Shown: piece by piece, positions 24,301 through 36,300 of the stretch
Layout: each line of letters starts with the position of its first letter
Position numbering within the stretch: position 1 is the stretch's first letter
Position numbers and translations under genes: made by a program
The notes under the pieces: model-generated
Databases searched by the model: none
What the model saw: only the letters and a program-made list of their open reading frames with translations
Told to the model about the DNA's origin: nothing
Source: Patiria pectinifera
Taxonomy: Eukaryota > Echinodermata > Asteroidea > Valvatida > Asterinidae
DNA: 64,000 nt
Assembly: GCA_029964075.1 (NCBI GenBank)
Contig: CM057142.1
Coordinates: forward strand, 945,770 to 1,009,769
Direction of reading: 5' to 3'

Positions 24301-27300
24301 GCTGTGAACATAACAACCCTTCCCTTGTTTACACACTTGTCACGTAATTTATGTATGTGCACAGTTGTTCATGATGTACTGTGTAGTATGTGACCACAAA
24401 TTCGCTGCCTTGTGGAGACTCACACACAATAGTGAACAAAACATTGTAAAGGTCTCCACAGGGCAATTTCTATAGATGAATAGGTCTCCACAAGGTTTTC
24501 ACGAAATAGATATATGGGTTTTACTCAAAAACGGTGTGTTTATTGTCAGATGGAAGAGTTTTAGAAAAGGATAGATATTAAAATTTTTTCAGCTTCAACT
24601 TATTTTATTTAAAATAGAAAGAGCATGAAATTCAACTTCAAAAAAAAACACTTTACTACACGGGAACAAAGAAATGTCTCCACAAGGATACAAATTTTGG
24701 AATGGGTGTGGTGTGTGTGTGGTAACATGGGATTTCCTACTTGTTTTCTTGAGCTGTGTTGACCAAAGTTCAGGCACTTTTGTTCACTGAGGTACATTTG
24801 TACACAGTTTACACAGGTGTAAATTGGAACTGGAATATTGTGAGTGCTTGTTGGTGAAATCAGAAACAATTTTCTGGACTGGGATAAAACGGTCAGTTGT
24901 TTTTTGGCAACTCTTGCTCGGTTTTCCATGCACACAGAAGGCTGAATAAAAATATGTGTTCGCTACATGGATTTTTTTGCCAAAATTGTTGACCTCAAAC
25001 TTGTAATTGCCACATTTGGCCAAAAAAAGGAAACAAATGTGTATATTTTGAAAATAAAAAAATCTTCCCTGTGGGACTTTTTAGTGTGTAATTTGTAAAT
25101 TAAACAATTAATTAAGCAGTTTAATTAACAGAATACATTAAAGTTATATGTACCCTAAAGTAAACAAAGAACAGACTGACAGACAAACATTTTAACTTAA
25201 ATTTTATCAAAGTCCACTTAACTACATTTTTTTGTAGAATGCTGAGAGGCCTGCACTGCGAGCCCCTCCACTAAAAACTGTCTTTAGGTCTTCAGAATAT
25301 TGCTTTAATATGAAGGGAAAGTCATAGTTTCCCCATGCAGTCTACACAGAACTGGAAAGCAGTCTTCCCCCTCCCCATATCAATCCATGCAGCAAAAGCA
25401 TTGGGCTCGTCACCTGAAAAATCACCATTACAAAAAAAAACACCAAAATTACCTTTTACTAGTATTGGGTACCTCATTTCATTTTCATTTTCTTTCTTTA
25501 AAGAAAAAGCGTGATGAAGAGAAGCCGCCACCAATCCGAGCGCGTAACACGTGGGATGGAGCCGAGGAGTCACAAGACGTGGCCCAGGACCGGCGTCGAC
25601 CTCTCACCTTACAGCTAGCACCTAGGGATACATCCCCCGACACAAGTAAGTTCCTCAAACCAAATCTGGTTTGTTTTTTTCTGGAAATCTTGGGGTTTTC
25701 TCTGGCAATGACTGACATGATTTCAGTCCCTAACAATGAAAGTACAAGTTGCCCTCAAAACTGGTGAGATTACATCTGAGCAAACATGTACATGTACATG
25801 TACATTCAGACAGAGTTGTAACGAGTCACTGATTTTCACTGATTTTGTCGAGAGTCGAGTCATTTTAGTGAGTAAGTCGAGTCGAAGTCAAAGGTCAAGA
25901 CAGTGAACTTGATTCAAGAGTAGTCACAGTGTGTGGTCGAGATGAGTCGAGAGTCGTCAGTTTATTTTATTGAGTCATTTGAGTCATGACTCATGACTGT
26001 CTAGAGTCTAAAAAATTGTGACTGGAGTCGGACTTGAGTCGAGTCATTGACTCGAGTCATTACAACTCTACATTCTGAAGATGAAGCCAAAGATTGAAAT
26101 CTATTTGACGACCTTAGAGGGCTCATGTACATGTTAATGTATATTTGTAATGCTGTCCTTGTAAATTCACCTATGTCCCATTAACCCTAATTTTCAATTT
26201 TCATTTTGCCATTTTTAAGGGCAGGTGCCTTTTTGTTTTTGTCCTGCTAATGCAAATTTGTGAGCAAAAGTGTGATGTCATTTCAGGCAGAAACCTCAAT
26301 GCTACTGCTTTGTCATGTTTCTCTAAAGCACAGAGATGTTGGCATCTCTACATGTATGAAGTAACTAATTCTATTGTGGTTCTAGAAAGAAGAACTCTAC
26401 CGGTACATACTGCATTTTTGTCAAAATATGAAAGTTTGTGTATTTAGAGGGAGGGTGGTTCTTTGACCAAATCCTAAAACTCAGATATTAATTCGGATTA
26501 CGAAAGGCACTCTCAAATCCCATCTATACATGTTATGGACCTCAGGACATGATGCAAATCAAAATACGCTTGAGTATTTCGCTGGAAAAGAAATTGACAG
26601 GGCAATTTGCTCAATTACTTTTTCTTTTCAACCCAGAACTAGTATTATCCTAAATTTACAATGTGGGCCTTTTCATCATAATGGGAGAGGGGGTTGGAAC
26701 TTGGATGGGCAGAAGCTGAAAGTGGATTTTCTCGTTTTCTGGCCATTAGAACGAAGCCAATTTCTCTAATGGAGAAGTTTTGTTGCATAAATGGACATGT
26801 ACAATGTAGATCTCTGATAATACAGGTGAAATTACAAATGCACATGTTGTTGATAAAATCATCCAATTAAAGCGTGGGCATTGTGGCCTGTAATCCCTGA
26901 AAATATTATGTTTTGTTCGCTTAATCCTATTTCAAAGGTCTGGTTGAAAGGAAACTAACCTAATAACTTTACAGTACCGTTCTCGAGAAAAGATGAAAGA
27001 AGAACATGTACATGCATCGGACCAACGGACATTTTTTGGCATAGGCATATCAATTCCAAGCATGTCCATTCAATGTACGGTACATATTGTGTGTGTGTCA
27101 AATAATACACACAGCACAAAGACACAAAATGTTGTCTCTCGCATGCCCGCAGAATGAGAAACACTGTGCGGCAGGATTCACAACTACAGTAGCAATCAAC
27201 AGCTTGATTTTTGAGAGTCAAAATTTTGAACCCTGAAATTCGTTCTCACATGGTTCTCGCAAGAATAACACAAAAACGCCCAGTTTTCAAAGGATGGTTG

Positions 27301-30300
27301 TGTGGATGTTTATCCTACTTTTAAATACTCTTTCCAATTAACATCATTTCATTTAAAATGTGTTTTGTAGCCCAATTGGGTGCATTCCAGTACGTACATG
27401 TAATGTCCCTTTATAGCAAGCCCTTAAAACTGTCCTTCGAAATCAAGTGATGTGTATTGAATTTTTTTTAATCTAGGCATATTTTCAAATCATTTCATAC
27501 ACTGTACATATACATATATACATTGTGTACATGTAGCTTTGTTGTTATGTTTTGATGCAAATCACCAGATAAAACTTAGTTCCACCTTTTCAGTCGATAT
27601 TCTTGAAATTATACACCGTAAATGGCAAAAGGATGTACGTGTACATTGTAATAACTGAAATTGAAATAACTGAAATTGAAATTTATTCATTTGGGCTAAT
27701 AATCCTCATGGAAATTCTCAAATCATATGCGTAAAGTGGCTGTCCACAAAAATGTGGCATTTGAAAAAAAAAATACATCCTGGACCTTTTCTTGTCATTT
27801 TCTCAAGACAGCTTACATTTTTGGAATATTCTGTGTGGTATAATGCTAAAATTCAGTGTATGATCGGATATTCGGTATGTTCTGTATACATGTATTGTGT
27901 ATGAAATTGAATTTGAAAATATTGAGACATTTGAAACAGAAAGTAATTTCATACTCATGTTACTCCACATGTTGATGTACATACATACAATGTACTATTA
28001 ATTGTGTTTATAGTGATACGTACACGTACACCAGAAATAACTTGGTTGCCATGATCTTTTCTCTTGAACTTTGAAAAGTGCAATGTGTGTGTACATGCAT
28101 GTGTAGTTCTGAAAAGCAGTACATGAGATTTGGGGGGGGGGGGTAACATCTCAGTCTTCAATGGTACATGTAGGTGGGCAACATTAATGCATAAATTACA
28201 TGTACATGTAGATTTAAGTTTATGGGTGTTGCATACATGCTCAATGTACATACATTGTAACCGGTAGAAGGTGAGCTAGTTTTTTCACGAGTTTTTTCCT
28301 ATACCTTGCTACGTGTAAGTTGAAAATAACTAGGCCAAGAAAACAAAAAAGATGTCTAACTTTTTTGTGAAAATAAGAGTAATTTTTTCTGTGTTGTATT
28401 AAAGTACATAAACACTGACAGACTCAATGCAAGGAAAAGAGTATGTAAAAAATAGGCACTCTCATTGACATTAATTAACCCATTTTACATTGTTATCAAA
28501 CAAAAATATAATGTTTGCGCTGGCTTCAAAGTCTACATGTAGATGTGATTACAGTTTGTGTACGTACAGGGACAGACTTTTTGTGACAGATGTCCCGTCT
28601 GTTCATACACATACGTACACATAAATACTGATTATAAAATATCAAATATTTCTTCACACGGACTCTTGAGTTTTCTTGGTTTTGACTGATAGCATCCCTC
28701 CAGGGTACATTGTCGTAAATGATTACACAACATTGGTGGACCATTAAATTGTATGCCTCCCATGTTGTGACTTGTTACAAAACGTGTGTCCTCCGTTCGT
28801 GCGTGACACTTTTTTAATCAATAGAATAATAATAATAACATTATAAAGAGCCATATACAAACAAAATTGCTGGTACATGTACATGTAGGCGCAGTACAAT
28901 AAAAAGTTTATAAAAACTTCCTAACAATTTCCTAAAATACAAAACCAGTTACATGTACATGTATATTCTGTGCAGGTGAGGATGTTTTTTTCTAAGGCTT
29001 GCAATGTTTTCAGCAAACATCGAGAGACCAAGTTCTTTAGTTTTATTATTAAAACTCCAAGGTCTCCTCCAATTTCACACTTTTTGGCCCATTAGTGTGC
29101 AATTGCCCAGGTGTAAATTGTGTACATAAATTATGTACGTATGAGAACATAGACATGTGCTCCTCGAGATATTAAATTTACATGTACATCACACATCAGG
29201 CTTTAGTCTGTCAGATTGCTACATGTACCTCACCAGTCACACTAGATACTGAGGGATACGTCTCATCGCGTCCGATCATTACACTGTCTGACATTTGTTG
29301 ATTCTTGTCTCTCCCAGACTACGGGATGGCCGGCTCTTATCGTCAGATCCATCTTGACAAATTGAAGCGCCAGTCCCTCGCGGCCTACCCGGGCTCAAGA
29401 GGGAGCCCCAGTGACGAGCAACAAGGCAGCATGAGTGCGCCAGCCACCGAGAGAGGTAGAGTTACTTTTTAAATCTGTTTATCCTGACTGATAGGCCGAA
29501 TCCAAATTAACATACATATTCGGCTGTGGCTTAATGCAATTACAGAAGCGGCTAACTTCCCATAGCCATGTGTGTTGCTGCTGGTCATAGCCGATCAATT
29601 TGGACGCAGCCATACAAGTAGACATTGCAGGGATGCAGCAAATTTAGAGTAATAAGTGTGTGAAGTCAAAGATATTAGTCCAGTTTGGTATTTTTACCGT
29701 GTGCGCTAATAACAATTTGATGATTGTCCTCTTGGAGTAAATTCTGAAAGCTCTGCGTGCAAAATCATAGAGGGTACCACTGAAATTGAAAGAAAGGCTT
29801 TGTTCTGAAATATTTACAAATTCTGAAATCTTTGGGCAACATCATTTTTGTACATTATATTTTTATACTACAACTATCTCTAAGATCTCTTCTGATTTCT
29901 TTTTGGTTGCACATGAAGTTCTGCAGATTGCAGATTTGGATTTAATTGCCCCACCAACTTTCGTCTGATGCACTTATCCCACACACAAAAATATTGTCAT
30001 ATTTTGAGGTTTACAAACTTTAAATGCGCAGTTTTGAAAACCGAACTGGCTTAATGTAAGTGAGCTATCCTGATCTTTCCCCAACCCAGGGTCAAACTTG
30101 GCTCCTGATGTGATGCAGATAGGAAGTGACATTTTGCCAGGGGCAGAAATATTCTGTGGATGGACACAGATCTGCGAATGTACGTGTATCTGCCTCTGGA
30201 ATGTGAAATAAACCAATAAGTAAAAGAAAAAAAAAGAAGTAAGAAATGTTTATACAGCTGCTGACAAAGATAATATGCAGCGTTCATGAGGGCGTAGACT

Positions 30301-33300
30301 ATATGCTCCCATGCAATTGTGCAAACAATAAGTTGTGGAGCTTCTAGTGTCCTATGGGATCCGTGCACAAGTACCCCATCAACGGCCAGAAAAGGAGAGT
30401 TGGGGGTGACCTAGACTGGTTCCCAATCCATCCACTGCGTATTTCGAATGTATCCAAAGTTATTGGAGGCGGGAATTAGTCTCGGAGACCATCGCAAGTT
30501 GAATTCGAAAATATATTCGCGCGCCGACGACGACGCTTGACGCTCACGCGAAGACGCGGTGGCTAATAGCTTTTGCACATTCAGGAATTCGTGCGAACTT
30601 CGCAGCCGAACCAGTACAGTACAGTGCGCGCAGGCTGTGTTTCCCATCCACGGAGCTCCCAAAAGAGGTAAAAATGCGCCCTCTTTTGTTGGCGCACGGA
30701 GCCCATTGTTTTTACAAATGTAATTCACTTTTTGGGAAGAAGCTCCATTGGTTTTGTGCATGATTCCAACTGTGGACCTTCATCCAATTGTAGACCATAC
30801 ATGTAGTGTCCTCTATTGGTCAAGGTCCACCATTGAGTGTTAATGTACACATACCGGTACTTGTGCATACAGACATACACTGTACATGTATACATGTCGG
30901 CAACTTCTCCTTCCACTGTGTATCTGCTGTCTTGGTCGATCATTCATACCTGTTCAAGGTCACTTCTAAAAGCCCTGACCTTATCCTGCAGACTCAATAA
31001 AGAGAAATTTTCATCTTCTTTTGTCATGCTTGGTCTTTCAGTTCTGAGGCAGCTTACCACTTGACCTTTAAAAGGTGTTGGCATTCATTTGTAGCATTGG
31101 AACCAATCTAATTTAGCATTTACATGTACACCTATAGGCCACAAATTAAAGAAGGGCTTTTTATAAATGCAGGCTTTAAATTATTTCAGCCATCTAATAC
31201 ACTCAAAAGTATTTTTCATATTAACACACTGATTTGTTTTCTGGCTTGTGAGATGTGAAAAGAGAACAGCAGTTATGGGAGGTTACATGTACATTTATGT
31301 GACTTGTCATCACGAAATGAGCTTTAAGTTGGAAAATGTCATTTTGCAGTACAGTGGGGCAAAGCCAAAATTTGAAGGGTAGTCAATTTTTTTTGTTTTC
31401 AGGTGAACCTTAATCTCTTAAGTCCTGCTCTGCGTTTGTTTTTTGTTCTGTCAAACATCTTTGAAACCCACCATATTTCATCCCGTTTTTATTAGTTGAT
31501 TGTGCATTCACTGTATTAACACAACTGCAAGATTTTTTTAAATGCCATTTTCTTAAGAATTACCACTTCAAGTAAGTTGGTGGTCTATATTTCCGTTACT
31601 GAATTCAGTACCCCTGGAAAGCCCTTGTTCTGCAGAATCCAGATAAAAAAATCTGACTTTAAGCTCGCTTTGTGATGACAGGTCACAAACTTACATGTAC
31701 ATGTACATGTACATGTAAATTCTGCATTTTGTCAGGTACACGTACACAATGTATCTCTTATGTCATGTACATGTACATATTGTGTGTATACACATCATGT
31801 AATGTCACATCTCTGTTACATGTTGTCCTTTTTAAGATATGGTGGACGCAATAGTTGGGCACTTTTTAGTTTTGGGTTGAAGCTCTTGTGCTAAACCCAA
31901 AGATTACCCTCCCAAAGAGTGCCTCCCTATTGTTTCACCCTATATGTAACAATTGATGAAACTGGTCATGGCCTTTTTTAAATCCTTGTTTAAAATTCAC
32001 AGTTTGAGTTAAATAAATTCTTAATCACCAATGATCTGCTTAATTAATACACTGCTGGCTAAAAATGAATCGTTTATTGAAATTAACCAGTTTTGGATAA
32101 AAACACTAATAGAAACTTAGAATAACATGTCAAGCCCCCTACCTTTTACCCCCTGAACCCTCTGGTCGGCTCCCAGACTGGAGTCCGTGGCGGATCAAGG
32201 AGGACAGCAAACCAGATGAAGACAGCATCTTTGGTAATTGGCATCTATAGCCGTTGATTCTCCTTTCCATGAGTGTGAAGTGTGGATACTCACGACCATC
32301 CTAAAGCCTTGAATACTAACACACTCCATCCTCTTCTTCCTTGCCCTGATCCCTTCCCCCTTTCAATGCACGTCATTGTCATGACCCTTCTGTCTTGTAC
32401 CAGTATTCCTCATGTACTGTACAGGGTGAGTAAAAAAAACCGAAACCCAAATGTTGGGACCATTGTTTTAGTGAAGTTATGCATGTAGCACTTCCAAAAT
32501 CTAGGATATGAAAGCCCAATTCATAAGCTTTATTTTAGTACAAGAATCATTCAAATCACTTGTGTACTTTTGAAGTTACGGAATTTTAAACGCAACAACC
32601 GTTTTATAGTTCACAGATCAACAGAAGGTAAGTGTTCTTTCAGCAAAACGAAAAACAAATCACACAGGGATGACGAAAAACAAATCACACAGGGATGTGT
32701 GTGAATCGTTTTGTTTTGCTGAAAGAACGCACACCTTCTTTGTGATCCGTGGACAGAACTTTAAAATGGTTTAAAATTATGTAACTTCAAAAGTACATGA
32801 GTGATTTGAATGATTCTTGTACTAAAAGAAAGCTTATGAATTGGGCTTTCATATCCTAGATGTTGGAAGTGCTACATTCAGAACTTCACTAAAACGGAAG
32901 TCCCGACATTTGTGTTTCGCTTTTTTTGACTCGCACTGTACTCAACATGGAGAGATTTTGTCTCCAAAACGCGATAGATGCCATTTCGTATTAAACCTTT
33001 TAGAATCCAACCCTCCCAATTCCGATGGCTGTTATAAAACACAATTTAGAAATACAGTCATGACAGTACAGTGAGAAATGGCATTTACATGTAGAAACAG
33101 AGCTGTTATACTTTGTACAAGTTTTCATAACTGTGCAACTTTTTCACATTTTTCAAAATGGACATATTGCATTTTGGAAAGAAACTTAAAAAATAAATAA
33201 AAATAAAACACTTGCTGGTGTGTCTGAATCCTACAAAATTCAACACTGTGCCAGCAATCAATGTTTTGTTTTGCTTGTATAAAGTAAATTATGCTTGTTG

Positions 33301-36300
33301 TGCCGCGCAGGTCTGAATAAATCCTCCAATTTTGATATGGTTTTGCACACCCCTATGGCATGTATGGAGTTAGGGTTGTACACATGTAGTGGTAATGCGT
33401 TAGCTACCGGTACATGTAGAAACAGCAAACGTATCTGCTTTTAACGTCATTTGGCATTGTTGCAAACTTGCCCAAAGTGTAGCATTAACTCAAAGAGTTC
33501 AAATACCTTGTCCTTCAAACTAGGGAACTGTTACCGGTAAATGCAGAAAAAAAAATGCTACATGTAAGCACATAAAATGTTCACATGAAAAACAGGTTAC
33601 CAGTGAAAGTGTTGTGTACTGTACATTGGTTGTGGCTGGTTCTCCGCTGATTTTGCTAAGCGGCGATAGTTTGCTGAACAATTTTTTTCTAATTTAAGGA
33701 GCTCCATGAAATCAGACCGCGATGTTAGATTTTCTTGGATTTGAGGTTGTTAAGAGAAAAATGATAAACCAAATTGTTTTCTCCCTGCACAAGGAATTGA
33801 TTGTGTTGAGCATATGGCAGCCGGTTCGCTGCAGAACTGGACATAAATCTTACTGCGCCTGTTTGCAGTCTCTGTAAAGTGTCCTGCTAATTCATACATA
33901 AATATTGTTTTGTCCGCTTTATTTGATTAATGGTGTCGGTGATGAAATTCTTTCTGCTGATGCCCCGATGCTTGTCGGTGAGATGTGACACACTAAGAAC
34001 TTGACATTTAGATTCAGCCTCTGAATAAATTTGTCATGTTTTATTGCACGATTAAAAAGTAATAATAAATTGCTTTTATCTTGTTGATGCCCGCAAGAGC
34101 AAAAAAATTATTCAAATATTATAAGAAAATTATCTTGTTACATGTAGGTACTATAGCTTGTATGAGTCAACAAAAACAACTTCACTTCTACATATACATG
34201 AACTACTGTCAGTTTTAAGACAAACCCCATGGACCCCCCCCCCCCAGCATGGTGTGTTAAGAGTGCGTCATTTTCTTCATGGCTAGGACACAGGAGTGTG
34301 TAAAGTTATGATTTGGTGTGTCAAACAATTTATAGGGTGCGTCACTTTTCCTCAGCAGGTGCAACACACTCTGTAAAAAGGTGGGTCAAAAATGTTGCCA
34401 AATAGCGTCGAAACTATCCATTTGGTGCGTCACTAATCTGACGTACATATTCATGTAAGGGTGTACATGTATAGTTTCCATTATAACACTTCACCCATAG
34501 ATTCTGTGTCTTGATTGGTCCAGAGAGAGTCACATGACACTTTCTATTTTTGCTATCTTTCTGTGCACAGCCAAAAGTACTATACCCGTAGCAACCAAAG
34601 TACTATACCATTAGCAACCAAAGCACTATTTCCACAGCGCGGTATTTGTGTGCAAATGCATGCTGTTGTGCGCGTAGCGCGTTTTGTTCCAAAGAGAGCG
34701 CGCCACAGAGTTGGGTTCAAACATTTTGTGAAGGGGTAGTTTGGAAGAGAGAAATACATTTTCCACTAATTTTGTATTGAAATTGAAGTTTATTTCAACT
34801 GTGTTCAGATTTAAAATACTTCCAAATATTAAAACCAAGCAGAATCTGTGGGTGAAGTGTTATTAAACAAATATTGAATGCTTTATCTCGTGGTGAAGTA
34901 AAACTAGCCTCCCTCGGTGATCCATGGAGCATTCTATTTTCCCTCGGCTTTGCCTCGAAAAAAATTGTATGTCCATGGATTACCTCGGGAGGCTAGTTGT
35001 ACTACACCACTCGAAACATTCAATATTTGTACGGTACACTAAAAGGATGACCCACTGTTGGACAATGACGCACCATTCCCGGGGGTCATGGTGTGCGTCA
35101 TACAATTGATAGGTGCATAACAACATGGACATGCTGTGTTTTCTGTCAGGAACTGCAGTTTTCACTAACACTTGCACCTCCAATTTGATTTCCCTGATGT
35201 TGTTTCCATGGAAACTTCCTTCAATTTGCCAGAAACGTGACTCCTTGTTTTTCCTCTTTCCCTTCCTGTTTTTGTTTTTGTATTTTGGCCTACCACATAT
35301 ACATTTTGTTTGGCTTGAGGCTCTTGGGCTTTGCTTGTAGGCAAACTGCTGATTACAGTCGGTGTCCAATGACACTAGGTCAAATTACCCTTTAGTTATT
35401 TGTGACTTGAGCTTGAAAACTATGGGGATTTTCAACGATCTATCGGATGCACTTTCTTGAAAACGACACATGCGACGAATCACTTATTGACTTGAGTGAT
35501 GGGTGAAATGTACAAATTGTAAACATTTGAGGGTCTAACGCTTTGATTTTAGTAGAATCTTCATCTACAGAAAGCTTGTGCGAGGATCAAAATGTCCAAC
35601 CTTATTTTATATCAAATGTGTTAAGGGACACATAAAGTTATCGTCCTGAAATTGCAGAAAAATGTATTTTTTTTTAGATTGTTTACTTATCCTATTTCAA
35701 AGGTCTGGTTGAAAGGAAACTAACCTAACGTCTCGCCAATCTGGAGAAAAGATGGGGGGAAAAAACGCAGTTGTTTACATCTGAAACGCCAGATTTTTTG
35801 TGGCCAATGCATGTATTTTCGGCAGTAAATGAGTCTCCATCTTCAATGAGAGTTTTCCTCAAACTTCTTCTCTGTCCATTATGCCGGATGATTTAATGTA
35901 CACGTCATGTGTGTACTACTACAGCACTTATACACAAGTGTTGACTGTTTCCCGCACTTCCCCACAATGCATGAGATGCACTGGTGACATGTATGCACTT
36001 GCCATACATCAGGCAGCGCGGCCGAGAGGTGGAAGTGTATGCTATGGTAGACAAAAGTTCCCATTACTCGCAAGTAAACTCCCAGGAAGATTGACAATGC
36101 TTCGGTAATTTGATTAATCTAGAATAATAGGGGATGATTTCAATGTACCGGTACATGTGAATTGGCCCATATATTTACCAAATGGATGAACACACACACA
36201 ACATAAATATGTTCAAAGGAACATGTGTGACTGGAATCACAAATGTCACCCAAATGGCTCAAAAATAGATTCAAAATCTTTCGCAATTCATTCTTGCACG

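Larger units (their letters stand above)
15381..25503 (+). other. TOGARAM1 intron 1 (10.1 kb)
   Basis: Begins GTAGGT, ends TTTCTTTAAAG. It holds a SINE split by an hAT-like palindrome, partial piggyBac-like and simple repeats, an exact X-box at 18556, a repeat split by a Harbinger-like element, CGAACC microsatellites and a 787-bp TIR element, all listed separately. The stretches 21060-21540 and 24230-25320 show only AT-rich sequence and short ACATGT clusters. Confidence 0.8.
25646..29317 (+). other. TOGARAM1 intron 2
   Basis: Starts GTAAGT, ends CTCTCCCAG. It holds a hexamer run at 25784-25805, an hAT-like MITE, copy 1 of a dispersed repeat (26921-27440) and the second TIR element (28176-29108). 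Confidence 0.8.

Noticed and set aside
30411..30761. 116-codon minus-strand open frame in intron 3
   Set aside because: Composition is not convincing and no family is recognised; it lies over a CG-rich patch that may be an old repeat.
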